Below are positions 30,101-48,808 of a stretch of DNA of 64,000 bases, piece after piece; the first letter of the stretch is position 1, and every line of letters begins with the position of its first letter. The stretch comes from Antedon mediterranea (lineage: Eukaryota > Echinodermata > Crinoidea > Comatulida > Antedonidae): contig NC_092677.1 in the NCBI RefSeq assembly GCF_964355755.1, forward strand, positions 27,188,101-27,252,100, in the 5' to 3' direction. Both the position numbers and the translations under genes were made by a program. The notes under the pieces are model-generated. The model saw only the letters and a list, made by a program, of their open reading frames with translations, searched no databases and was not told the DNA's origin.

Positions 30101-33100
30101 ATAATCAATCTAATACGTACCTTACTCATTTTTAAAGCCTTCATAAAAATTGTATATTTTTTCGTACCCAGTCATTGTATTGAATCGCGTATAGACCTGT
30201 ATTTAATAATCTCAATGAAACAGATAATGTAGCTGAATATCAGCAAAGCTAAAGCTCTGTTTACACTATCAAACAGTATGTGACCAAAAAAATGTGATGT
30301 GGCCATATATGGACACGATGATGTCATGTCACTACCATATTAGGGAACACTTTTTTTGTCAAACTAGTTTGCTTTACTACACATAAAACTGTAAATATAA
30401 GAAAAATAGAAAGATGATAATATTGAAAAAAAATCCACGCGCATGAAGAGAGGCCACAGATTGTATTATTGTATACATATTGCTTACAGTATAGATAACA
30501 CGCTCCAGACCTTGATTTAAAAGGAGCGCCATGGCGCTGACGCTCCTTGGCGCTCCTGAAAACGATCAAAGGAGCGCCTAAAATAGCGCTCCCCAACCTG
30601 TTACAGTGCGTCATAAAAATATATATAATGATAAGAATATTAACCCCGAATACAACACACAGTCTATATATAGTCGCGCAAACGATCTTTGTTATGGCTA
30701 CCCCCGATAGGCTAGGCGCGCCTACGATCTTTGATGTTGCGAGAAAAATATCGTAAACAATTCATTCTAAATATAGTATCAGAATGTTCAATCGGTAGCT
30801 CAAAAAGACTGCCGTCAGAAGACCGTAATTATACAGACCTAGTTTTTTTGGTCACATGGCATGAAACGCGATACTCTCTGCTTTACCGCAACATCTCACA
30901 TTTTTTTTAACTCATATGTACGAAAGCCCATTAATGCCATTTTAAGTATATGTTTTTCGAACGTAATCCGTTATAACGAATTAGTAATTCGTTTGAACGG
31001 ATTAATAATCTGTTCAAACGAATTAGTAATCCGTTCAAACGAATTGCAACATATACAACAAGTGCCATTTAAAGTATATGTTGTAATTCGTTTGAACGGA
31101 TTACTAATCCGTTCAAACCAATTACTAATTTGTTTAAACGGATTACTAATTTGTTCAAACGGATTACTAATCCGTTCAAACGAATTACTAATTTGTTTAA
31201 ACGGATTACTAATTCGTTCAAACGAATTACTAATTTGTTTAAACGGATTAGTAATCCGTTCAAACGAATTACTAATTCGTTCAAACGAATTAGTAATCCG
31301 TTTAAACGAATTAGTAATTTGTTTAAACAAATTAATAATTTGTTTAAACGGATTATTAATCTGTTTGAACAAATTAGTAATTCGTTTGAACGAATTAGTA
31401 ATCCGTTCAAACGAATTACAACATATTCTTTAAGTGGCACTTGTTGTATATGTTGCAATTGGTTTGAACGGATTACTAATTCGTTTGAACAGATTACTAA
31501 TCCGTTCAAACAAATTAATAATTTGTTTAAACAGATTAATAATCTGTTCAAACGAATTAGGAATCCGTCCAAACGGATTAGTAATTTGTTTAAACGGATT
31601 ACTAATCTGTTTAAACGAATTACTAATTCGTTTAAACGAATTAGTAATCCGTTTAAACAAATTATTAATTTGTTTAAACAAATTACTAATTTGTTTAAAC
31701 GGATTACTAATTCGTTCAAACGAATTACTAATTCGTTCAAACAGATTAGTAATCCGTTTAAACAAATTATTAATTTGTTTAAACAAATTATTAATTTGTT
31801 TAAACAAATTACTAATTTGTTTAAACGGATTACTAATTCGTTTGAACGAATTAGTAATCCGTTTAAACAAATTATTAATTCGTTTAAACAAATTAGTAAT
31901 CCGTTTAAACAAATTAGTAATTCGTTTGAACGAATTAGTAATTCGTTTGAACAAATTAGTAATCCGTTTAAACAAATTAGTAATTCGTTTGAACGGATTA
32001 GTAATCCGTTTAAACGAATTACAACATATACTTTAAATGGCACTTGTTGTATATGTTGCAATTCGTTTGAACGGATTACTAATTCGTTTGAACAGATTAT
32101 TAATCCGTTCAAACGAATTACTAATTCGTTAGAACGGATTACGTTCGAAAAACATATACTTCAAATGGCATTAATGGGCTTTCGTACATATGTGAGGGTG
32201 GCTGCCGACGATAAACAGTAATCAATCGTGTACCTGGATTTTGTGTCACATGACAAGAAACATAATTATACTCTCTCTGATCTTAATAACTGCTCACATG
32301 TTTTCCCCTCCAAATTCTGGTCGGGCCTTTTCAGTCTTATACACATGTCGCCTTTATGTTAAATCTTATAGTAATTAATATGGAATATATATTTATTTTG
32401 CATATATTTTGTTGGTGTCCTAGCCTAGGTGTCGTTGTTTTTATAATTCGCTAACCCAAGGTAGGATTAAATAATTTATAGTGTAGGCCGCCGAAACTAG
32501 ACTAGGCCTAGGCCTAGGTAGATAGCCTCGACTCTCTCTCTCTGCGTGAGCTGAGAGGTCCACGGACCCGATGTCGTCTCGTCGGCGGATTTCCGTCCAA
32601 ATTAGGATAACCGATGCGTAGGCCTAGCTAGGGTGGCTACAAAAATTAACGTCTACTATCTTTAGATAGGATTTTAATTAGCAAACAATACATTGTTTGT
32701 TTGCATTGTCCATGCTTCTAAAGGCGATGACAATGGTGTTTACTAACCCTACGAACCACCCTACGATCAACGCCTAGATAATTATCATAACAATACATCA
32801 TAGACTACGTTCAGAGAACAATGACCTACGATGAATTTTACGTGCGAGAGTACCATTTCCGGCCATCTAGAGGTGTCATTTATCAAAATTCGGCTCGTCA
32901 CAGGCCCAACCATGGTGGGCCTGTGCCTCGAATACTTAATCAAAATAATGGCTCTCCTCAACATATTGAGGAGAGCCATTAGGAGCTCTCCTCTTATATT
33001 TATAAATCAAGGTCTGACGCTCCTTATCCACACTTTATGATAAATGAATGCAACCATACATTATTTTATATGCATGCTATGTCATGTTAACAACACCGTC

Positions 33101-35785
33101 ATTGCTATTTAGCCTTTTATTTTTAATGTTTAATCAAACTAAGGGAAAATTTGAATGCATTAAAGCTCTGTCTACACTATCAAATTTTATGTGACAAAAA
33201 AATGTGATGTGCCCATATATGGACACGATGATGTCATATCACTTACATATTTGGGCATATCACTTACATATTTGGGTACATCACACTTTTTTGTCACATA
33301 AAGTTTGATAGTATAGACAGAGCTTAAGGTAATAATGGTATTTGTATATATTTTATTTTTAGAATATCATTTTTAATAACTAATGAAAACTATAATAATA
33401 ATAATTAACCTACATAAATAAATGCAATAACTTTGGCATGCATACTACCTTATAAGGTGATCATTCACTATCAAGCTAGTACATAAATGAATTTAATATT
33501 ATATTTAATATCTGTAGTTAAGTTCACCCTGTGCTACAAATACAAGCCTGTATAAAGTTTATCCTAGTGTAACCCATCACCATCGTTGATGCAATATGTT
33601 ATAATCCTCGAATGTAAACCCACTTTCTAAATGCAAAGGGATTAATATGTTATGATCCTCGAATGTAAACCCACATTCCAAATTAAATATTACATTCTCC
33701 CCATTCAATACATAATTGGTGACATTAGTTAATAAATATGTTGTTAATCTAATTCTGCTTGTTGAGTTGTATTCTTGTTAATGTTACAATGTTTATGTTG
33801 CAAACAAATATATAATTACTTTATTATCAACATTACATTATGGTATAATCCTTGCCATGTATTTTTAAATAATTTATGTATTGGTTGATTTGTACACGCC
33901 TTGCATACAAATTTTCATTTAAACCATTATAAACTTAATGGTAGGTGTAACGATGTTTATATAAAATTTCTATCATAATATAAAACAAACTAACAACAAA
34001 AAGTGAGGCAAATTATTATGATTCAAAAATTCATTCAACATATAAAGTTTTAAAATTGAATCATATGGTTTTTTTTTTATATTATAATGTATTAGTAAAC
34101 TCTCTAATGTCATGATATTAATGTTTTAAGTAACATTCTTTTTTTCAGTTTACTACAAGTCAAGCAAACCTGCTTCAAGGTCAAACTTTAATCGGAGGTC
34201 AATCACTCATACCGACTGCAACTATAGCTACCGGTACGTCGGCACCAACCGCAGCAACCATCGTGACACCAGCGGTGCAAACGGCAGCAGTAATACAGCA
34301 GCAGCAACAGCAGCAGCAGATACAAGTACAAGCCAAAGCACCTACAATAAATGAAGAACCAACAGATTTAGAAGAGTTAGAACAGTTTGCAAGAGAATTC
34401 AAACAGAGGAGGATTAAATTGGGATTCACTCAGGTAAGAAGAGTCTTATTTAAACTGTTAATGGGTATTATTTACCATAGAAAGTGTCTTAGTTTATGGT
34501 TGTCTGATATGGTTCAGTAGAATGTTCAATGTTTAGTAAATAAGGCGTGCAGAATAACTTAACAGATCATTAGATTTGATGATGTTTGAAACGTCAAAAT
34601 TTATGATAAGGTCATTGTTCCGTACTCAATTATACATCTTAATAATCGTTTTATCCTTTTAACTTTGAGCAATTGTATGTCACATGAATTTCTGTATGGA
34701 CAAATAAAATGAACTATGAACTATGTGGTGAACTATGAACTATGAACTATGTGGTGCGGTATCAAAAAACAAAACAGAACATATTGAGATAAAAATGTGG
34801 TGATGGTTGTTTTGTATGTTTTTTGGCAAATAAGAATAATAATGTATTATTTGTTTGTTTGCATCCATAGGGAGATGTAGGATTGGCAATGGGCAAGCTA
34901 TACGGCAATGACTTCAGTCAAACAACTATCTCAAGATTTGAAGCATTAAATTTAAGTTTTAAGAACATGTGCAAGTTAAAACCACTTCTACAAAAATGGC
35001 TTGAGGATGCGGACTCGACCGTTGCAAACCCAGCTCTGCTCGGATCCCCGCATAGTACACCCGACGGCATTGGTAGGAGACGTAAAAAACGCACTAGTAT
35101 TGAAACTAACGTAAGAGTAGCTCTTGAAAAAAGCTTCTTAAATAACCCAAAACCAACGTCAGAGGAGATACAGTTGTTAGGTAACTCACTTGGCATGGAG
35201 AAGGAAGTCGTACGTGTTTGGTTCTGCAACAGAAGACAAAAAGAAAAACGTATAAACCCGCCTAATTCACCATTTAGTCATGGTGGATTGCTTTCCCCTG
35301 GGCTATCCACTCAATCGTTGATAAGTCCTCAATCTACTATGTTAACGAACATTACAGGAGGAAGCCAATTGGCTACGTCCGTTCCAAATTCAAATACCAT
35401 TCCAGGTCTGACCCAGATTGCGACATCGTCTGTGCCCTCGCAAGTACTACCCTCTGGCTTCATGCTCAATGTACCGCTTAACTTTGCTGTGAATCCAGTT
35501 GCAACTTCCGCTACCTCAACGAACACTAATACAGCAATGAATTTGGCTGCTGCTAATGCAGTTGCAAATGCTGCAGGACTTACGCTCGCACCGAGCCATC
35601 TACCAATCTCATTGGCTACGTCGTTAGCCAATGGTAACCCTCAAATGGTGATAGCAAATACGCAGGGTAATACAAACATGATTCAAACAGCCTCGATTCC
35701 AGTATCTCAGGTACAAAGCCACATCATCACGGCCGCGCCTATATCAACACCTGCAGTAACGCAAGTATCGTCAGCAAGTAAATAA
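12104..35785 (+). CDS. POU2F1: POU class 2 homeodomain transcription factor (Oct-1/Oct-2 type)
   Basis: Ten exons fit one frame: 12104-12143 (ATG), 18646-18705, 19112-19152, 19608-19769, 20029-20268, 20981-21058, 29034-29171, 29986-30078, 34149-34433 and 34871-35785 (TAA), giving 683 aa. The N-terminus MADG matches a vertebrate Oct-1 isoform. Residues about 100-350 are glutamine-rich ([20 protein letters not shown]), a transactivation type. The POU-specific domain spans about 353-427 ([13 protein letters not shown] to LQKWLEDA), the homeodomain about 448-507 ([12 protein letters not shown] to [11 protein letters not shown], with the POU-class Cys in helix 3). A Ser/Thr/Ala-rich tail ends SSASK. 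The family binds the octamer ATGCAAAT in the nucleus. Both POU halves are near-identical to vertebrate Oct-1, so the class call is secure, but one invertebrate gene may represent POU2F1-3 together. Introns 1, 6 and 8 are 4-8 kb and repeat-rich. Confidence 0.95.
13089..13897. mobile_element. Harbinger-like element (candidate)
   Basis: Ends GGGCCTAT (13089) and ACAGGCCC (13897) are short inverted repeats, each flanked by TTA (13086-13088 and 13898-13900), as expected for PIF/Harbinger insertions. Subterminal GAACCGTTTT/AAACCGGTTT words recur inside. An open frame at 13492-13809 has no match I recognise and is not called a gene. Confidence 0.5.
14140..14984. mobile_element. 845-bp fold-back element with TA target duplication
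   Basis: Almost the whole element is one palindrome centred near 14560. Ends are TGGAACGCCGTTTACGC and its reverse complement, flanked by TA at 14138-14139 and 14985-14986. Each arm holds 14-bp tandem units (TTTTGAATGAAATG on the left, its complement on the right) and then a unique inner arm (GTCAAACTATTGGCGGC to AGAATCCTAACAGACCTG). The inner centre is only about 40 bases. Lies in intron 1 of the POU gene. Confidence 0.85.
14990..17180. other. Intron 1 of the POU gene, AT-rich DNA
   Basis: No exon or clear element seen. Short ORFs here are AT-biased and resemble no known family. Confidence 0.4.
17181..17363. mobile_element. MITE with GCTTGGTTCCCACTAG ends
   Basis: The left end GGCTTGGTTCCCACTAGAAC is mirrored by a right end CTAGTGGGAACCACGC, and the complementarity extends inward through AACGCAAGGACGTAA. 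Total about 180 bp, so the element can form a long hairpin. A second, interrupted copy lies at 29443-29665. Confidence 0.75.
18169..18178 (+). other. Possible alternative first coding exon of the POU gene
   Basis: ATGCGTCAAG followed by GTATGT gives Met-Arg-Gln plus one base, exactly the phase needed to splice to the exon at 18646. A TATATA run lies about 130 bases upstream (18038-18046). An intronic promoter producing a shorter N-terminus is possible. Evidence is weak because such short matches arise by chance. Confidence 0.25.
19178..19337. mobile_element. MITE of the AGCTCTGTCTACAC family, copy 2
   Basis: Starts TTA-AGCTCTGTCTATACTATC, with CCATATATGGG inside. The right end is worn. In a POU intron 26 bases after an exon. 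Confidence 0.8.
20301..20456. mobile_element. MITE of the AGCTCTGTCTACAC family, copy 3
   Basis: Starts CAGCTTTGTCTACACTATCA and ends TGTAGGCAGAGCTTAAGG. It begins 33 bases after POU exon 20029-20268. Confidence 0.85.
20811..20880 (+). pseudogene. Decayed copy of a glutamine-rich POU exon
   Basis: After an AG at 20809-20810 the sequence CACCAGTTGCAGATGTTGCA and the following CAACCACAAGCTGCTCC parallel exon 20981-21058 (CAGCAGTTGCAGATTCTGCA). Its reading frame would begin one base off the phase-0 neighbours, and no good donor follows, so it is probably a dead duplicate. Confidence 0.5.
21059..23180. other. Start of the 8-kb sixth intron of the POU gene
   Basis: AT-rich, with no exon or element that I could define. 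Confidence 0.4.
23183..23270. repeat. 20-bp minisatellite, about 4.5 copies
   Basis: Tandem ACCATTGGGCATGTGCTT-type units, with TTTG or TTAG as the main variable position. Lies 120 bases before the 39-bp array. Confidence 0.9.
23391..24170. repeat. 39-bp minisatellite, exactly 20 copies, derived from a tRNA-like SINE head
   Basis: The unit begins GGGATTGGAAGGCAGG, has GTTAACCCCC in the middle and ends CAAGCTACATC. 780 bases equal 20 units. Differences are very few: GCGTG in unit 1, and AGATTGG in two later units, so expansion is recent or homogenised. Read on the minus strand the unit is TGTAGCTTGGGGGTTAAC followed by GCCTGCCTTCCAATCCC, like an A box and anticodon arm of a tRNA. Unit length divisible by 3 leaves four frames open for up to 299 codons. 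These ORFs are not genes. Confidence 0.95.
24549..25064. repeat. 29-bp minisatellite, about 18 copies
   Basis: The unit contains GTTTGTGCTGTTTCGGTAG followed by CCCAAACATG. Because 29 is not a multiple of 3, all three minus frames cycle through the same 29-residue peptide without stops, producing three overlapping ORFs of about 170 codons. No gene is implied. Located in the sixth POU intron. Confidence 0.95.
25927..26325. repeat. Pyrimidine-rich minisatellite (CCCCTTTTA-type, period about 20)
   Basis: About 20 imperfect units of CCCTTTTACTGTTCCCCTGC. The plus strand is almost purely C and T with TGTT or AATG breaks, giving strong strand asymmetry. The ORF at 26010-26390 is a by-product. Confidence 0.9.
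26330..27560. other. Intron DNA of the POU gene
   Basis: AT-rich. The only internal repetition seen is between 26770 and 26960, where AAACTAAATTTGCTAGTGAAG and a near copy recur. No gene. Confidence 0.4.
27563..27631. mobile_element. MITE of the AGCTCTGTCTACAC family, copy 4, internally deleted
   Basis: Only about 69 bases remain: the left end TTAAGCTCTGTCTACACTATC joined to the right end CAGTGTAGACAGAGCATAA, with the centre missing. Confidence 0.8.
27640..29030. other. Intron DNA of the POU gene, no feature seen
   Basis: AT-rich with homopolymer runs. No exon is needed between 21058 and 29034, since both flanking exons are phase 0. Confidence 0.4.
29443..29665. mobile_element. GCTTGGTTCCCA MITE interrupted by another MITE
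   Basis: Left part AAGCTTGGTTCCCATTGAAC (from 29443) and right part GTGGATACCAAGCTTAAG (to 29665) are the two ends of the element also found at 17181. Between them, at about 29532-29649, sits a copy of the AGCTCTGTCTACAC family (CCTCTGTCCACGCTATCAA to GTGTAGACAGAGCTTTA). Hence the latter inserted later. Confidence 0.75.
30251..30372. mobile_element. MITE of the AGCTCTGTCTACAC family, copy 6, right end lost
   Basis: Starts TAA-AGCTCTGTTTACACTATC and fades after TTTTTTTGTCAAACTAG. Located in the eighth POU intron, just before the composite element at 30494. Confidence 0.75.
30494..33028. mobile_element. 2.5-kb composite inverted-repeat element
   Basis: The outer ends pair: left GATAACACGCTCCAGACCTT (30494) and, at the right end, AAGGTCTGACGCTCCTTATC (ending 33028), both next to GATTTA/TAAATC. 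CGCTCC/GGAGCG words recur just inside. A second nested inverted repeat begins CTCATATGTACGAAAGCCC at 30911 and ends at 32197. A perfect hairpin (GGCTCTCCTCAA arms) lies near 32951-32978. No transposase seen. The class is unknown; the layout is fold-back-like. Confidence 0.65.
30911..32197. repeat. Palindromic 21-bp satellite inside a 1.29-kb inverted repeat
   Basis: The interior is built of about 50 units of 21 bp, each combining a GTTTAAAC-type and an ATTAGTAAT-type centre (for example AACGGATTACTAATCCGTTC), so every unit is itself nearly palindromic. A 43-base marker with GTGCCATTTAAAGTATATG or its complement occurs at about 31045-31088 (one orientation), 31416-31458 and 32021-32063 (the other). 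Unit length divisible by 3 gives ORFs of up to 363 codons on both strands, translating as repeats like SNPFKRI. These are not genes. Confidence 0.9.
33160..33328. mobile_element. MITE of the AGCTCTGTCTACAC family, copy 7 (best copy)
   Basis: Both ends are intact: TAA-AGCTCTGTCTACACTATC on the left and GATAGTATAGACAGAGCT-TAA on the right, suggesting a 3-bp TAA target duplication. The inside holds TGTGATGTGCCCATATATGG and two direct copies of CATATTTGGGCATATCACTT-like sequence. At about 170 bp it can fold into one hairpin. The family has at least 13 members in this window, all in introns or spacers. Confidence 0.9.
33590..33685. repeat. Short direct repeat, two copies
   Basis: AATATGTTATAATCCTCGAA with the following TGTAAACCCAC recurs once about 56 bases downstream with one or two changes. 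In the eighth POU intron. Confidence 0.7.
34560..34755 (+). mobile_element. Possible LINE 3' tail
   Basis: ATGGACAAATAAAATGAAC followed by repeated GAACTATGAACTATG resembles the tail of the LINE fragment at 10625-10670 (GGACAATAAAGTATATATGAC). No coding part remains, so this is tentative. It lies in the last POU intron. Confidence 0.35.
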
Positions 35786-36287
35786 ATCTACATGTGCGAG
35801 TGTCGCCGAGTAAATGACTATTTGACGAGTGCCAAACTACCGTACTGTCGTTCTAATCGGTATTATAATAGAGATTGTGCGCACGTATTCTCTTGCTGTT
35901 TGTGAGTTGATTACAAACATATCGGGTCTTGTTTGTGTTTCAACCTCTTAGGAAAGATTGATAGTGAATATACCTTGATGTTTAGCTGGTCAAACTATGT
36001 GATTATTGACTGTATTCTACTGCGATATGTATCACAACTTTTTATTCATTATAGGAAATCAAAATTAGTAAAATGATTATGATTTTAAAATGTGCATTTT
36101 CAAATCATGCTTATCAGTGACTTTTAAGCTATTGATCATTGATGTGACCTGGTTTTAACAAAAGTCAACAAAAACGGATTATTTCAACTTTACTGCAGCT
36201 TATTAACTATCTTTAATAACACATTTTAAAGGAAAGAAAATAACTTGAAATTGTCAACTAATCTCTTCTGCATTTATTTTTTTTATA

Positions 36288-36452
36288 TAGACAGAGCTTA
36301 AAGCTCTGTCTACCATATCAATCTACTGTAGTTTGGCAAAAAAGTGTGATGTGCTCAAATATGGTAGTGATATGCCTAAATATGGTAGTGATATGACATC
36401 ATTATGTTCATATATGGGCACATCACATTTTTTTGTCACATAAAGTTTGAGA
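36288..36452. mobile_element. MITE of the AGCTCTGTCTACAC family, copy 8, abutting the end of another
   Basis: GACAGAGCTTAAAGCTCTGTC at the left edge is the right end of one copy joined through TTAA to the left end of the next. The rest of the first copy is missing. The complete member ends near CACATAAAGTTTGA. Confidence 0.8.
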
Positions 36453-37973
36453 TTAATTGCAAAGCTGAATACATAGCTATTTACTATTACTAAATATAAA
36501 ATTCTTTACTTCCATTATTTTGTTTTTGTTGATTTATCCACCTATATTTCTGTACAGTTTATCCTTTGTTGATTTAAAATGAATGAAATATTATTTTAAA
36601 TTCTTTATTTTCTATTGTATATAGAAAGGAGTGTTTTTAGTTTTTGTGTTAAAGAAAATTATTTATCAGTTCGTTATTAGTTACTCTAATATCAGTATTT
36701 ATTTAATCTTTATTTTAAATATTAGATTTTAGTTACCTTTTTGTTGCTAAGCAACTTAAAATGCCTTATCTGTGAACTTTGACCTCATAATGTTGTCCCA
36801 TTGAAACAATAATTACGAAAATGTACTGTAGCCTACAGAAGGAAAGTTTTATTTCAATCCAATTGATAACTTATGATCATGGATATGTAATGTTTTGGAA
36901 TTCTTAAATCATAAATCATCACATTTATTTTAAGAAGTTTGTGTAAGTAACGTTTGGCTGAATGGTAGTCAAGTTAATGAATGATAAATTAAGTGAGCCT
37001 CCTCAGAAGGTGCTTAAACAGGATTAATCTAGGTAATACTGGTGTTTAATCCAGTTATAACTGGTATTTGATCCAGTTAATACTGGTATTCAATCCAGTT
37101 AAAACTGGTATTTTCATTTGGTTGTTTTCAAGAGACAATATACTCTTTTAATCTTCATAAAACTATTGTCTTGAAATGAACATTCCAGAATGTAATGTAA
37201 ATGTTTTATAAGATGTAAAGAGTGTATGTCAAGTTGCCAATGTACAGTTCTGTCATGTTTTATCTATTTTAAGTGTAATATTTTTAAATGAGAAACCATT
37301 TCAATTTAAGTTTATCTTACCAAGAACAGTTATATAGATTAGTATTATGTTCATTACACAGTTAACTCTCTAAACTCCCTTCAATTGGCATGCCTCTAAT
37401 AATTTAAGCGTCATGAAAACAAAACATGGACGTTTGCTTTGATTTGCAGGACCAGAACCGTGCCGAAACAGGTGTGAACACTGAAAGACACTTTACAGTT
37501 CAAAAAAGTGTTTGACTTTTATTCTTAAAAATGGTATGAATTACCATATTTAGTACATCAGTTTCTTTTATTGTATATCAACATATTAATTTTAAACATG
37601 ATTATTTGTTTCACATCCTGGTTTTGCCTCACAATTTGATAATTGTAATTAGAATAAACTGCTGTATTTGATACAGTTTGATATCAATCTAATTGAGAAT
37701 ATGATGAATGGTTTTCACAATGTTTACAGATAAAATCTTGTGTGAATTACCAAGGGAGCCTTTGATTACGGACGACCTAACTAGGTCAGGTCAATTGATG
37801 CGTTGTTGGTCGTTGTCTGGACTTAGAAACCGTCAAAACTGTGTTGACCTGTGAAATGAAGAAACTAGTCCCTATGTATATTGCACAATGAATTAACATG
37901 ACATACATTGGTCAAAGGTCGTTGAAAATCAAAAGCTCCTTATTTATAACACTTTATACAGCATCATGTTTTG

Positions 37974-38091
37974 TAAAGCTCTGTCTACACTATCAAACTG
38001 AAAAAAGTGTGATGTGCACAAATATGGTAGTGATATGTTTAAATATGGTATCGTGTCCATATATGGGTTTGATAGGGTAGACAGAACTTAG
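37974..38091. mobile_element. MITE of the AGCTCTGTCTACAC family, copy 9, shortened
   Basis: Starts TAA-AGCTCTGTCTACACTATC and ends GGGTAGACAGAACTTAG. The internal part is deleted relative to the copy at 33160. Confidence 0.8.
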
Positions 38092-39398
38092 AAACATAGA
38101 CAGTAGAAATAATATTTTGATGTCAGATTATGAATGTTATTAGCATACTAATCCTGGTATAGACCCAGCTTGAGGAAAAGAGCTGCACCGAATTGTTGAG
38201 TAATGTGTATGTCACATGTTACTGCTAAGTAGTATGGTTGGTTGCATGGTCGCATTCATTATACAGTACATTGAAACCAGGTAGTGTAATAAAGATATTT
38301 GTGACCATTGCAAATTTTATTTAAAGAAATCAATTTAATACAAGATTCATATTGTTGTTATAAATGTTCTAGAGGTAAACAGGTTTCTGGAACAATTGGA
38401 AATGCTTTATAAATAAATTCATTTATTCACAATTAATTTTAATTGCTTGAACAACCTACAGGTGAATACAAGTTCCGATATCAATTGACAATGTTTTATT
38501 TAAATTTATTTATTAACCAATAGATTTATTTATTCTCCATTAATGTTTTTGTTAATCAAAAAAGTATCTTAATTTATATTTTGTATTCAGAATGTTACCT
38601 CTTTCAAGTAATGTTTCTGTTATTTTTTATTGATTTTTTTTAAAGGGAGAGTTTTTATTTAAAATTTCCATTGTATATTTGTTTAAATAATCCAGCATTT
38701 CACTTTTTGTGTAATATTTTTTAAGTCATGTTGTTCATTTAGGCTCAATCCTTTTTAGAAAATTAAAATTGACTGAAGTTTTGTACATTTTTTGAAATCT
38801 TTTCCTAAGCTCTCAGTGAGAAAAAAATCACCCAAAATATGAACGTTTAAAAAAATTAACCAAGTGAGAGAAGATGGCTGGAAAAAAGGAAATTATTCTG
38901 CTGGCAGCTTGGACAATTCCACACACAAGATGAAAGTATGCAAACTAGACATGGTTGAATGACTCGGCCAACAATGTGTGAGTATATTTTCCCATTAACT
39001 ATTTGTCACAATTTTCCCTCACAAATTTTTTTTTGTAAACAAATATGAAATTTTACAAATTCAATTATTATAATATTGCTGTGTGACTAAAAAAGGTATA
39101 TTCTCCCCATTCTACTTGTAACATTACATTTTAATAAACAAGAGGGCACTATATATATATTTTTCCAAACTTTTTATTTACCCTACAGCAGATAAATACA
39201 GTATTTAATCATCTTAATTACAAATACTAGATTATTGTACTAAAAGTATAATTATTGTGTCGATTTTTCTTTTGTGTTCGTTCCATTTCCCTTCTAGCAG
39301 TGATACCCTTTGTACAGCATATGACGTCTTTAAATTACTTTATTCAAACACTATGTTTTTGTATAGCAGTCATTTTATTTAAATTCTCAGAACTATAG

Positions 39399-48808
<9,410 letters not shown>

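Larger units (their letters stand above)
35786..39398. other. Convergent 3' spacer between the POU gene and AFG3L2
   Basis: Holds the 3' UTR of the POU gene, which may run to an AATAAA at 38288-38293, and two MITEs (36288-36452, 37974-38091). Positions 37027-37118 contain four 23-24 bp units around AATCCAGTTATAACTGGT, each a small palindrome. No protein gene seen. Reverse AATAAA (TTTATT at 39374-39379) may serve AFG3L2. Confidence 0.5.

Noticed and set aside
30861-32221. ORFs of 133 to 363 codons on both strands
   Set aside because: Produced by 21-bp satellite units; the translations are simple 7-residue repeats in the middle of a POU intron.
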